Shown here piece after piece: positions 1 to 7,522 of a DNA stretch of 64,000 nucleotides. This DNA comes from Sphingobium subterraneum. Its GTDB lineage: Bacteria; Pseudomonadota; Alphaproteobacteria; Sphingomonadales; Sphingomonadaceae. The notes under the pieces were generated by a model, which saw only the letters and a list, made by a program, of their open reading frames with translations, ran no database searches and had not been told where the DNA came from. The stretch is taken from positions 474,001 through 538,000 of the forward strand of contig NZ_JACIJP010000002.1 of assembly GCF_014199435.1 (NCBI RefSeq), given 5' to 3'. Both the position numbers and the translations under genes were made by a program. How positions within the stretch are numbered: position 1 is the first letter of the stretch; each line of letters begins with the position of its first letter.

Positions 1-470
1 CCGGCAGCTACTATCTCGCTTTCGGACAGGGCGCCCTCTGGGTGGTGAGCAGTGAGAGCGCGACCATTCAGCGCGTCGACCCGTCCACCAACACGGTTAC
101 GAAAACGACCGCGCTCGGCAAGGAACCCGGCTTTCTCGCCGCCGGCGAGGGCGCGGTCTTCGTTCAGGAGCAGGGCGACGGCACAGTGGCGCGCGTTGAC
201 CCCACCAGCGGCGAAGTATCCGGCCGGGTCAAGGTCGGCGCCGTGCTGAAATATGGGGACATCGACACGGGAGGCGGGCATGTGTGGCTGCGCACGACCG
301 AAGATCAGACCTTCGTGATCCTCGATCCGCAATCGATGACCATTCGCAAACGTGTGGGCAAGGCGGAAGGCAGCGGCGCGCTGCGCTACGCGCGGAAGGG
401 TCTATGGACCTCGGCGCATGATGTCCACACGCTCACCTGGTGGCCGAATCCCGCCAAATTAGCACGCTGA
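1..470 (+). CDS. Beta-propeller (YncE/Vgb-like) protein, 5' end outside the window
   Basis: The reading frame is open from base 3 and ends at TGA 468-470, so only the last 155 or so codons are present. The protein has repeating units of about 40-45 residues with a G-x-G-A-V/L-W/F-V core followed by a 'V/I-D-P-x-T/S' strand turn. This is the pattern of YncE/virginiamycin-B-lyase-like seven-bladed propellers. Such proteins are usually secreted or periplasmic, but the N-terminus that would show a signal peptide is missing. No catalytic residues can be assigned and no substrate is proposed. A strong hairpin follows the stop codon. Confidence 0.6.
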   Translation, partial: GSYYLAFGQGALWVVSSESATIQRVDPSTNTVTKTTALGKEPGFLAAGEGAVFVQEQGDGTVARVDPTSGEVSGRVKVGAVLKYGDIDTGGGHVWLRTTEDQTFVILDPQSMTIRKRVGKAEGSGALRYARKGLWTSAHDVHTLTWWPNPAKLAR

Positions 471-475
471 TGTGC

Positions 476-513
476 GCAGGACGTGAAGCCCGAGGCCGGG
501 CTCCACGTCCTGC
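476..513. terminator. Bidirectional hairpin between convergent genes
   Basis: GCAGGACGTG (476-485) is the exact reverse complement of CACGTCCTGC (504-513). A second inner pairing (AGCCCG with CGGGCT) extends the stem. It lies between the ends of the propeller gene (+) and the urcA-type gene (-). There is no clear T-run, so rho-independent termination is inferred from position and stem strength. Confidence 0.6.
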
Positions 514-531
514 TTCATAAACAGAGTTCGA

Positions 532-858
532 TCAGCGAAGAGACGCGAGCTGCGTGGGCGCCTTGGCCGCAGCGACGCGCGTTTCGATCTGCGCGCGCAC
601 ATCGGCGACCACAGCAGCGCGGCAAGCCTGCGCCTTGGCTTCCAGAGCGAGATGGACGCTGGAAACATGATCGCCACACACGGCACGCGCGGCCTGATCA
701 ATACGGATCGCAAGGCGCTGCTGGCCGTCGGCCGTCGCGAGGTCCAGTCCCTTGAGGTCAAGGACCGCCTTGTCTTGCGCGAAAGGGTTGTCGGAGGGGG
801 CGGCGGAAGCCGAGGTTGCCACGGCAAGGGCGGCAAGCGCCAAGAGGCCAATCTTCAT
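532..858 (-). CDS. UrcA family protein
   Basis: A 108-residue exported protein. Start chosen at 858 because AGGAG lies 6-7 bases upstream; an in-frame ATG at 873 lacks this. The first 20 or so residues (MKIGLLALAA then SASAA) form a signal peptide. The mature part shows the UrcA pattern: 'DLxGLDLATxxGxxRL..RI..AAR.VCG' and a second cysteine in 'AQACRAAV', probably a disulfide pair. UrcA proteins are common in sphingomonads and their molecular role is not established. It appears monocistronic, with its own upstream region of about 125 bases. Confidence 0.75.
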   Translation of the reverse strand: MKIGLLALAALAVATSASAAPSDNPFAQDKAVLDLKGLDLATADGQQRLAIRIDQAARAVCGDHVSSVHLALEAKAQACRAAVVADVRAQIETRVAAAKAPTQLASLR

Positions 859-983
859 CTTAATCTCCTGCATGTGAATGGGGCGTCACTCTGCGGTAAC
901 TGACATCCACATAATGCCAGAAGATTAAAATAACAATATCGAAGGGTAATTTAGAAGATTATTACTAAGGCGATCTCCCGTTA

Positions 984-1340
984 TTACTTGACGCTGACTA
1001 TCAGCATGGCGAGGTTCTCATTGCGGGTCAGCAGTCCGATCGGCAGGGCGGCCTTGGCCGACAAGGCGCCCACCGAAACGGTGACCGTGCGGGCAAACGG
1101 CTCCGAGATCGCGCGAAGATGCGCGATCGGCACGCGAACGCGCCATTTCCTTGCACCCTCGACGGCGACAACATGACCGTTGAGGGCGACCGGAACCCTG
1201 GCGTCCGACCGGCGCCCCGAGACGAGCAGGCAGCTTTCGGTCCCACAGGACACCAGACGTGTAGCAGGATCCTGCGCGGCGATCGCCGGGGTGGAAAGGC
1301 AGGCGATCAGCGTGGCAGCCTTCCAGACCGCGCGGCGCAT
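984..1340 (-). CDS. Small secreted protein of unknown function
   Basis: 118 residues with an apparent signal peptide (basic MRR start, hydrophobic core, cleavage near AIAA-Q). The start at 1340 lies ten bases after the sulfotransferase stop. A longer frame runs back to 1511 but overlaps that gene and lacks a signal sequence at its front. The mature protein has a close cysteine pair (SCGTESC) and several short beta-strand-like stretches. No family was recognised. Its position as last gene after the desaturase-like and sulfotransferase genes suggests co-transcription, and therefore a possible periplasmic role in the same process. That link is inference only. Confidence 0.55.
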   Translation of the reverse strand: MRRAVWKAATLIACLSTPAIAAQDPATRLVSCGTESCLLVSGRRSDARVPVALNGHVVAVEGARKWRVRVPIAHLRAISEPFARTVTVSVGALSAKAALPIGLLTRNENLAMLIVSVK

Positions 1341-1353
1341 GGGTCGTGACACA

Positions 1354-2919
1354 TCAATCCAGGGCAACACCCGCCTCCTCAAAAAATCGCCGCACAGGTT
1401 CCAGAACCTGGGCATGGCGTTTCCACCGCGCGACCGAATCGCGATAAATCGGTCGCCGCACCTGGGCGGCGCTCGGCGTCGAGACCGGTGCGGCGTTTGC
1501 ATGGAAATCAAGGCACGCGTCCGACCAAGGAAGACCGCAATGGTCCAGAAGCCTGCGCGTCTGCCCCTCCTGATCGGCGATCAGCTCTTCATAGTGCAGC
1601 TCAAGCACACGACCGGGCAGGGCTTCGCGCCAGAAGGCGATCATCCGGTCGAACCGCGCATAATAGGCGGCGATGTCGAGAAGGTCGTAGCTGTAATCAT
1701 AATAGCGCGACCCAACCGCGAACAGGTTGCGGAAATTGCTGAGGACCGTGTCCATCGGATGGCGGCGCAGGCAGACGATTTTCGCAGCGGGCAGCGCCCG
1801 GGCGATAAATCCGGCGTACAGGAAATTCCCCGGAAACTTGTCCGTGAATCGTGCCGCGGAATTGCGCCGATGGTCGCTGGCGCGCCGCAGATAATCGACG
1901 CCGATGTCCGCCATGCTGGCCCCCGCCGCCGCAGCGATGGTCGCCGGGTCCAAAACCGTCGGCGTGCGTGTCCCGGCCGCGCGCTTCACGGCGAGGGGCA
2001 TGGCCTGCAACTCGCCCGCACTTTCCACAGCGGGGTGCGAGGAGAGAATGCGATCGACCAGAGTGGTTCCGGTGCGCGGCATGCCGATGATGAAGATCGG
2101 GTCGTCGGCGGGCGCATCGGCGTCGGAGACCGGCAACGGCCATGCGCCTTCGATCTGATCGAAGATGGCCGCGTCACGCGTGAAGCTGTAGTCGAGACGC
2201 TGGCGGTGCTCGGCATTCGCTGCGCAGAGCGTGTCGAGCGCCTCGGTCGGACGGTCGATGTCCTCCAGTTCCTTCGCCAGCGCATAGCCCAGCAGCAACC
2301 GGTCCCGCGGATCGCGGGCGGTGGGATACAGCCGGGCTAGCCGATCGACATGATTGCGCGCAGCGTCCTGTTTCCGCAGACTGGCAAGGAGGTGGTGCGC
2401 GCGTGCATGCCCCGGCGCCTGGGAAATCAGCGTTTCCAAGGCGGCGTCGGCCTCATCCGCCCGACCCAGAAAGTTGAGGGTAACAGCAAGGTTATAGCGG
2501 AATTCGCTGTTGTGGGGCTGCATCCGGACGGCTTGCATGAAATGACCGAGCGCCGCGGCGTGATCGCCCAGCCGTGCATAGACGCAGCCCATCGTATCGC
2601 GGCTCAGCGCGTCAGTGGGGAGCGCCCGCTCCGCATCCTGAAGGACCGCCGCCGCATCTCCGTCCTGCCGGACCAAGGTCAACATCCGCGCGAGCTGTGC
2701 CCGGTATTCGCCCTGCGGGTCCGCCGCCACGGCATCGCGCAGATACGCAATCCCGCCATGGACACGCCCTGCCTTCGCTTCTTCCATGCCGCGCAGAAAG
2801 AGGCGCCGCGCGCTGGCTGCTTTTTCCGTCATAGATGAGGGGGCAAAGGACCGTGGGATGACGATGCCGGAAGAACCGCGTCCGTCGGGATCGACCCGTG
2901 CGGCGCTTGCTCCCTTCAT
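1354..2919 (-). CDS. Tetratricopeptide-repeat sulfotransferase
   Basis: 521 residues. Residues about 40-250 form helical TPR-like repeats. Residues about 273-515 are a PAPS-dependent sulfotransferase domain. Its 5'-phosphosulfate loop is visible at 277-290 (IIGMPRTGTTLVDR), with a second cofactor segment around 'CLRRHPMDT'. The family transfers sulfate from PAPS to a hydroxyl or tyrosine; the acceptor here is unknown. The ATG at 2919 overlaps the TGA of the upstream membrane hydroxylase gene (ATGA, 2916-2919), which supports this start and translational coupling. A downstream ATG at 2832 is the alternative. Confidence 0.8.
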   Translation of the reverse strand: MKGASAARVDPDGRGSSGIVIPRSFAPSSMTEKAASARRLFLRGMEEAKAGRVHGGIAYLRDAVAADPQGEYRAQLARMLTLVRQDGDAAAVLQDAERALPTDALSRDTMGCVYARLGDHAAALGHFMQAVRMQPHNSEFRYNLAVTLNFLGRADEADAALETLISQAPGHARAHHLLASLRKQDAARNHVDRLARLYPTARDPRDRLLLGYALAKELEDIDRPTEALDTLCAANAEHRQRLDYSFTRDAAIFDQIEGAWPLPVSDADAPADDPIFIIGMPRTGTTLVDRILSSHPAVESAGELQAMPLAVKRAAGTRTPTVLDPATIAAAAGASMADIGVDYLRRASDHRRNSAARFTDKFPGNFLYAGFIARALPAAKIVCLRRHPMDTVLSNFRNLFAVGSRYYDYSYDLLDIAAYYARFDRMIAFWREALPGRVLELHYEELIADQEGQTRRLLDHCGLPWSDACLDFHANAAPVSTPSAAQVRRPIYRDSVARWKRHAQVLEPVRRFFEEAGVALD

Positions 2920-3836
2920 GCCGTAGCCGCCGGTCCGCTTCGGTCATCGCCGGAGCGATCCGACCCATTTTTGCGGGCCTTGTAACGGTCGATCAGTGGC
3001 TGGAACGGGAACAGCGTCTGCTCCCAGATCGACAACCGCCGCCGGTCGTCCTGGCCGACCAGAACACCCTCGCCTTCCCGATACGTCCCAAAGATGCGGT
3101 CGAGCAGGATGAGCGAGTTGCCGTAGTTGCAGCGGGTGTTTTCATAATCTGTCGAGTGATGCAGGCTATGGTGACGGATGGTGGTGAAGAAGAAGGAATA
3201 CCAGATCGGCGGATCCGAGCGCACATTGGCGTGGGCGAACGTCGAAATCACCCCGGTGGTGTTGATCGCCGCGAATATGGCGGTCTCGTCGAGGTCGAAC
3301 AGCGCGACAACGCTCAGGCTGATCAGGAAGAGCTCGATCGGATTGCCGACCGCGCCCTTGGCCGCATTGAGCTGAGTGATATGGTGGTGCGGAGCATGGG
3401 TCAGCCAGAACGGCGTCCAGTTGTGCATCAGCCGGTGCATCCAGTACTGACCGAATTCGATCAGGAACACCACCAGCAGGACCTGCACCAGCCATGGCAG
3501 GGACATCGCCCATTCCGTCGTGATGCCGAGCGAGGCCTTCATCGCTTTCAGCGGATCTTCGGCCATACGGATCGTGATCCAGCTTATCACCGTTGCACTG
3601 AGCACCGAATAATAGAGGTCGGTGACGAATTCCTGCTTGTTCATGCGCCAGCTGCTGTGCCGCTCATGAACCATCTCGAGCAGCAGGACCGCGATCACGA
3701 TCAGCGGCGATGTGACCACCAGCGTCCACGGATTTTTCAGAAGCGCCTGCGGGCCATAATACCAGAACAGCCACACCATCCCGATCATCGCCGGTGGAAT
3801 GACATTGAAGATCCGGTTCTTGAGGCTCGCTTCCAT
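2916..3836 (-). CDS. Sterol desaturase / fatty-acid hydroxylase family membrane protein
   Basis: 306 residues with four or more hydrophobic helices. It carries the di-iron histidine clusters of the fatty-acid hydroxylase superfamily: HRLMH (134-138), HAPHHH (147-152) and HHSLHH (222-227). Members are integral inner-membrane oxygenases that hydroxylate or desaturate lipids or carotenoids using O2. The substrate cannot be read from sequence. GAAGGAG lies just upstream of the ATG. The gene overlaps the sulfotransferase by four bases and follows a LysR-type regulator gene on the same strand, after a short gap that contains a dyad. Confidence 0.82.
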   Translation of the reverse strand: MEASLKNRIFNVIPPAMIGMVWLFWYYGPQALLKNPWTLVVTSPLIVIAVLLLEMVHERHSSWRMNKQEFVTDLYYSVLSATVISWITIRMAEDPLKAMKASLGITTEWAMSLPWLVQVLLVVFLIEFGQYWMHRLMHNWTPFWLTHAPHHHITQLNAAKGAVGNPIELFLISLSVVALFDLDETAIFAAINTTGVISTFAHANVRSDPPIWYSFFFTTIRHHSLHHSTDYENTRCNYGNSLILLDRIFGTYREGEGVLVGQDDRRRLSIWEQTLFPFQPLIDRYKARKNGSDRSGDDRSGPAATA

Positions 3837-3908
3837 ACCGCAACTCCTTCAGCGCGATCAGACTGCGCTGCACTGCGTCATAAAAGGAGGGGGTTTTTCA
3901 TGATGAAA

Positions 3909-3929
3909 GGCATAGATTGGAACTATGCC
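3909..3929. promoter_or_regulatory. Dyad with LysR T-N11-A geometry (or lysR terminator)
   Basis: GGCATAG (3909-3915) and CTATGCC (3923-3929) form a perfect inverted repeat with a 7-base spacer. T3913 and A3925 fit the LysR-type T-N11-A box. The site lies about 75-90 bases upstream of the membrane hydroxylase start and overlaps the lysR stop codon. It could be an operator, or an RNA hairpin ending lysR. There is no good T-run after it. Confidence 0.4.
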
Positions 3930-4861
3930 CTGCGCTGCGCCCTCACCCTGCGGATGACCTCGTCCCAGAAGAGCTGCGTGGCGGTATCGCGCGCCGATCC
4001 CATGCGCGCCAGCAGGAATATATCATAGGCAGGCTCGGTATCCGCATGCAGCATGGGCCAGAGCCTGCCCTTAGCCACTTCACTTTCGGCGGCTAGGACC
4101 GGCAGGAATCCGATGCCGACGCCGTTGACTATCAGACGCCGTGCCTCATTGATGTCCTCGGCCAGCCCGCTCACCTTTGTTCCCAGCCGATACCGCCGCC
4201 GCAAATGGGTGATCAGTTCGATCTCGTCGTCGCCTGTCAGGACAAAGCCCTGGTCCTTTAACTCCCCGATCCGGCTGACGCGGTAGCCGAAATAGGGATT
4301 GCTCCGCGAGCAGTAGAGCTGCTGACGCTCGACCAGCAGCGGCTCGTACATCAAGCTCCCGCGAACGCTATGATCGTATCCGACGCCAATCTCGACCTCA
4401 CCCTGTTCCAGCGCATCGAGCACCTGACGCCAGGGAGAAACGCGAATCTCGATGTGAATGGCGGGATTGCGGCGGTGGAAGCTGGCGATCGCCTCATCGA
4501 ATTCGGCCGATATCAGGCCCGATATGATCTGGATGCGGACAATGCCTTCGACCTGCTTGGTGGCCTGCGCGATGTGGTGCGGCATCATCCGCGCCGATTC
4601 GAGCATATCTTCACACAGCGTCATCATCGCCTTGCCCGCCGCCGTCATTTCCACGCCCGTCGCCGTGCGGAGCAGAAGCGTGGCGCCGACATGGTCTTCG
4701 AGGCGCTTGAGCGCAGCGCTGATGCTGGGCTGTTGCCGGTTGAGCTGACGCGCGGCCGCCCCGATACCCCCCGCGCGCACGATATCGACAAAGGTGCGCA
4801 TCAGGTTCCAATCGACCCGATTGGCGAATTTCTTGTCGATCAGTGGCGTGCGATCACTCAA
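3923..4861 (-). CDS. LysR-family transcriptional regulator
   Basis: 312 residues. Residues about 18-75 form the LysR winged helix-turn-helix ('TFVDIVRAGGIGAAARQLNR', 'ISAALKRLEDHVGATLL'). The rest is a periplasmic-binding-protein-like effector domain. The family binds DNA as tetramers and responds to small-molecule co-inducers; the ligand is unknown. The next gene downstream on the same strand encodes the membrane hydroxylase, so control of that operon is plausible. The usual divergent target gene is absent: upstream there is only a short gap and then the transposon. Confidence 0.85.
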   Translation of the reverse strand: MSDRTPLIDKKFANRVDWNLMRTFVDIVRAGGIGAAARQLNRQQPSISAALKRLEDHVGATLLLRTATGVEMTAAGKAMMTLCEDMLESARMMPHHIAQATKQVEGIVRIQIISGLISAEFDEAIASFHRRNPAIHIEIRVSPWRQVLDALEQGEVEIGVGYDHSVRGSLMYEPLLVERQQLYCSRSNPYFGYRVSRIGELKDQGFVLTGDDEIELITHLRRRYRLGTKVSGLAEDINEARRLIVNGVGIGFLPVLAAESEVAKGRLWPMLHADTEPAYDIFLLARMGSARDTATQLFWDEVIRRVRAQRRA

Positions 4862-4920
4862 CGTCCCATGGTCCTGCTTCCGGCGCGCCCATCATGCGCC
4901 AGCCATAGATCAAATCAATG

Positions 4921-4937
4921 GGGAATGTAATGTTCCC
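4921..4937. promoter_or_regulatory. Palindrome upstream of lysR
   Basis: GGGAA (4921-4925) and TTCCC (4933-4937) are separated by 7 bases. The centre is about 65 bases upstream of the lysR start, a usual position for an autoregulatory site. Assignment is by position and symmetry only. Confidence 0.3.
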
Positions 4938-5056
4938 AGATTTTTGATTATGCCCCGCCGCACAGTCGGGTGCGCTTTCTCGCCAACGCGCTCGAGTGAA
5001 TCACGCAAGCCCTTGACGCAGGCGCCTGTTCGCACCCGCGTGTCGTTGTTCTGTGG

Positions 5057-5064
5057 GAAGGCTG
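5057..5064. repeat. Target-site duplication, left copy (GAAGGCTG)
   Basis: The 8 bases directly outside the left terminal repeat are identical to the 8 bases directly outside the right one (9027-9034). Eight base pairs is the duplication length known for IS1595-family elements. The match indicates one insertion event with both ends still intact. Confidence 0.85.
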
Positions 5065-5089
5065 CGGTATTATGTAGCAATTGCACCAA
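5065..5089. repeat. Left terminal inverted repeat of the IS1595-type transposon
   Basis: Begins CGGTATTATGTAGCAA and ends TGCACCAA. It matches the reverse complement of 9002-9026 at 23 of 25 positions; both differences are T/C changes. Weaker similarity continues a few bases further inside. Confidence 0.88.
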
Positions 5090-5136
5090 GCTATACGGGA
5101 CTCCACAAATGATGGAGTTCGAGGCAAGGTGCTCCG

Positions 5137-6015
5137 ATGATATTCAAGTATCTCTGGCTGTGTCTGAAGCGCGCTTCAGACAAGAGTGTGGTTCTTACGG
5201 ACAGGCTCTCAATCCTGATCGTGCCGTTTTCGACGCTAGTCCTTTGGGGGACGGGCGCGGAAATGACTGACACTATTCAAGAAACACTGGCGCTTGGCGT
5301 CGCGATCACCGTCATGACGGTTGTCGTCCTGCGGCTTTTAGCCGCGCCATTTTGGATTTGGTGCGATGATCAGAGCGATAAGAAACGCCTGAATAGCGAA
5401 CTCGAAAGACCCGAGCGAGAATCGGAGGCCGTTATGAAGGCGTTTTCTGTCGATCTCCGAAAACAGCTAAGCAATCAACTCGGCCGACTTGTTGCAATGA
5501 CTCACATGTCGAGAGCCAAGTTGCCCTTTGGTGGGAAGCTTGACGAGGCGATGGATGAGTTTATGGAGCTGGACATCTCCGTCACGGCGTTGGCGTCACA
5601 GCTATCTTACGAAACGCCAACACGCGTTGCCGCCATCCAACTGCGTGACCACTGTTTTGACATCCTAACTGATAAGGAAAGGTCGAAGGATTTCTACAGC
5701 TTGCTGTGGGAGCACCGGAAGCTAACTTTTCGCATTATCCACGGCGAGCATCACATTAACGAAATGGTCTCGCTAATTGAGTTGGAGATACTGTTAGAAA
5801 AATTAGGAAAGTCGTTGAACTCCAAGAGCGCATCGGAGTCCGTGCAGAAGGCGGACACATTGATATCTGAATTGAAAGATATGTTCAAAGAGATCGGAGA
5901 TCGGCTTTACGAGCCAGAAATCGCTGCTGCGTTACGGAGCGAGTTGAAGGGTGACAGCGCCAATAGCTTGAAGGCATTGGATAAGAAATACCGCAGTAAA
6001 CTTTCCACGAGATAG
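5137..6015 (+). CDS. Two-TM helical protein, transposon passenger
   Basis: 292 residues, family not recognised. Two hydrophobic segments near the N-terminus (about residues 22-40 and 48-73) are followed by a charged, largely helical cytoplasmic region of about 210 residues, with coiled-coil character around 85-110 and 215-250. AAGG sits about 7 bases before the ATG at 5137. The last 84 bases overlap, tail to tail, the DUF6471 gene on the other strand. Codon use is visibly more AT-rich than that of chromosomal neighbours, in keeping with imported cargo. It could be a membrane-anchored sensor or effector, but no function is supported. Confidence 0.6.
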   Translation: MIFKYLWLCLKRASDKSVVLTDRLSILIVPFSTLVLWGTGAEMTDTIQETLALGVAITVMTVVVLRLLAAPFWIWCDDQSDKKRLNSELERPERESEAVMKAFSVDLRKQLSNQLGRLVAMTHMSRAKLPFGGKLDEAMDEFMELDISVTALASQLSYETPTRVAAIQLRDHCFDILTDKERSKDFYSLLWEHRKLTFRIIHGEHHINEMVSLIELEILLEKLGKSLNSKSASESVQKADTLISELKDMFKEIGDRLYEPEIAAALRSELKGDSANSLKALDKKYRSKLSTR

Positions 6016-6159
6016 CTTGTTACGGATATTCGGCTCGCTCTCGTGCACACCAATTGCCGCTAGCTTATCGACCAGCTGCGCGTAGCTCACATTCCGGCGC
6101 TTCAATTCGGCTTTTAGCAGGCCTTTGACGCGGCCTTCCCATTCCGCATTATCCGCCAT
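5932..6159 (-). CDS. DUF6471 protein with XRE-like helix-turn-helix
   Basis: 75 residues from the ATG at 6159; a longer frame starts at 6195. The body matches the DUF6471 pattern: 'WEGRVKGLLKAELKRR', 'YAQLVDKLAAIGV', 'NIRNKLSRGKF' and a C-terminal 'FLIQCLQAIGA'. The middle resembles a lambda-repressor-type helix-turn-helix, so DNA binding is likely. Its start overlaps by 11 bases the end of the 46-residue membrane peptide gene, suggesting translational coupling. It may regulate transposon genes such as the divergent transposase; that is inference. Confidence 0.72.
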   Translation of the reverse strand: MADNAEWEGRVKGLLKAELKRRNVSYAQLVDKLAAIGVHESEPNIRNKLSRGKFTAVFLIQCLQAIGAVTLQLAP

Positions 6160-6289
6160 GGCTAGCTGTCCAAATTGCCGAGATGACGACGACAAGGCAC
6201 GCCATCATGATTGAGAACGTGATCGTTATCCGGCGGGTGGACTGCTTAAGCGCCTCCCTTAAATCCTCTTTGGTAGCTGGTCGGTTCAT
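6149..6289 (-). CDS. 46-residue single-TM peptide upstream of the DUF6471 gene
   Basis: ATG at 6289 is preceded by GGAGA six bases upstream. The peptide has a charged amphipathic N-terminus (MNRPATKEDLREALKQSTRR) and then one hydrophobic segment of about 19 residues (ITITFSIMMACLVVVISAI). It ends TASHGG at TAA 6149-6151. It overlaps the DUF6471 start by 11 bases, so the two form a mini-operon. It is too short for default gene callers. The good ribosome site, the coupling and the clean TM pattern support it being real. Confidence 0.6.
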   Translation of the reverse strand: MNRPATKEDLREALKQSTRRITITFSIMMACLVVVISAIWTASHGG

Positions 6290-6389
6290 AACGTATCTCC
6301 TATGATTACAAAATCATCATATACGATACGTTTGCCATTGACAACAGTGCGTCTTTGTCATTATATGCAGTGTATAGGCACTACAAACG

Positions 6390-7349
6390 ATGACACAGCA
6401 CTTTCTCCTTTCGGCCCAAGCCCGCTCGATCAGCCTCAAGGCTGTTTTCAGCATGGGCGAAGAAAAGGCCTACGAGACGTTCCGCCAGATGCGCTGGCCG
6501 GAGACGGACGGGGAAGCTGTTTGCCCGCGTTGCGGCTGTCTCGAAACATACGACATCAAGACGCGCAAGCGGTTCAAGTGCGTTGCTTGTCATCACCAGT
6601 TTTCGGTGACTTCGGGCACGATCTTTGCCGCCCGCAAGATGAGCTACACCGATTTGCTCGCCGCCATCGTCATTTTCGTGAACGGTGCGAAGGGCGTTTC
6701 TGCGCTCCAGATGAGCCGCGATCTTGATTGCCAATACAAGACGGCGTTCGTGCTGGCTCACAAGCTGCGCGAGGCGATGGCACGTGAGCAGGAAGGCCGC
6801 GTTCTTAACGGTATCGTGGAAATCGACGGCGGCTATTTTGGCGGTCATGTGAAGCCGGAAAACCGGAAAGAGGACCGCAAGGACCGCCGTTTGAAGGCCA
6901 ACACGTCCGGCAAGCGCCAGTGCGTTGTCATCATGCGCGAGCGCAAGGGCAAGTCCCTACCGTTCATCGTCCGCAACGAAGGCGACGCGGTCCCTTATGT
7001 GCGCGATCATGTTGGAACGCTGGCGACGATCTACGCCGACGAAGGTTCGGGTTGGGATGCTCTCCATGCCGGTTGGGACACGAAGCGTGTCAATCACTCT
7101 GTCGCGTTCATGGATGAAGGCGTGTGCACCAATCAGGCAGAAAGTTACTTCTCACGCCTGCGCCGTATGGAAGTCGGGACGCACCATCATATCGCTGGAC
7201 CGTACTTGCACCAGTATGCGCGCGAGGCTTCATGGCGTGAGGATAACCGTCGCCGTCCGAACGGTACTCAGGCGGCTATGGTCGCAAGGGCCGCTATGGG
7301 GTCAACTATCAGCCGGAGTTGGAAGGGTTATTGGCAGCGTAGCGCTTAA
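6390..7349 (+). CDS. IS1595-family transposase
   Basis: 319 residues, apparently full length. An N-terminal zinc ribbon uses C45-x2-C48 and C64-x2-C67. The ISXO2-type DDE domain begins near residue 140. Candidate catalytic residues are D146 (EIDGGYFGG), D217 (IYADEGSGWDA) and N248/E251 (CTNQAESYFSRLRR). The family's C-terminal signature (REDNRR, then WKGYWQR) is intact, so no frameshift is needed. No clear Shine-Dalgarno precedes the ATG at 6390; M22 (6453) is an alternative start. It excises and inserts DNA bounded by its terminal repeats with an 8-bp duplication, matching the ends found here. Confidence 0.92.
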   Translation: MTQHFLLSAQARSISLKAVFSMGEEKAYETFRQMRWPETDGEAVCPRCGCLETYDIKTRKRFKCVACHHQFSVTSGTIFAARKMSYTDLLAAIVIFVNGAKGVSALQMSRDLDCQYKTAFVLAHKLREAMAREQEGRVLNGIVEIDGGYFGGHVKPENRKEDRKDRRLKANTSGKRQCVVIMRERKGKSLPFIVRNEGDAVPYVRDHVGTLATIYADEGSGWDALHAGWDTKRVNHSVAFMDEGVCTNQAESYFSRLRRMEVGTHHHIAGPYLHQYAREASWREDNRRRPNGTQAAMVARAAMGSTISRSWKGYWQRSA

Positions 7350-7522
7350 ACGCCCAAATTCAGGCTTTGCAGTTCCGCGAACTGCCGTTCTGGCACCTTC
7401 TTGTGGTTGGAAGAGGCTGAACCACTGCGGCCATCGTAAGACTGATAGCGATATTCAGGGGCCGGGGATGGCCTTCCCGGAACAACCCGCACACCACCAC
7501 TGGCATTATTTTGGTCAGACAT
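7346..7522 (-). CDS. 58-residue peptide coupled to the Ntn-hydrolase gene
   Basis: ATG at 7522 overlaps the last 8 bases of the Ntn-hydrolase gene; GGAGA lies about 7 bases upstream. The frame runs 58 codons to TAA 7346-7348, touching the transposase stop on the other strand. The peptide is soluble, rich in Gly, Ser, Pro and Arg in its first 40 residues and probably disordered. A short charged helix (KKVPERQFAELQSL) lies near the C-terminus. No family recognised. Overlap and ribosome site argue that it is translated with the hydrolase, as a partner, regulator or substrate. Confidence 0.5.
   Translation of the reverse strand: MSDQNNASGGVRVVPGRPSPAPEYRYQSYDGRSGSASSNHKKVPERQFAELQSLNLGV

Noticed and set aside
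1180..2340. 386-codon plus-strand frame across the sulfotransferase gene
   Set aside because: Antisense to a gene with clear P-loop and TPR features; composition is Arg/Pro-rich noise and no family motif is present.
2898..4028. 376-codon plus-strand frame across the membrane hydroxylase gene
   Set aside because: Opposite strand has all three histidine clusters; this frame has no domain and runs through two gene ends.
7200..7349. Frameshift at the end of the IS1595 transposase
   Set aside because: The C-terminal family signature (REDNRR, WKGYWQR) is read in one frame to the stop.
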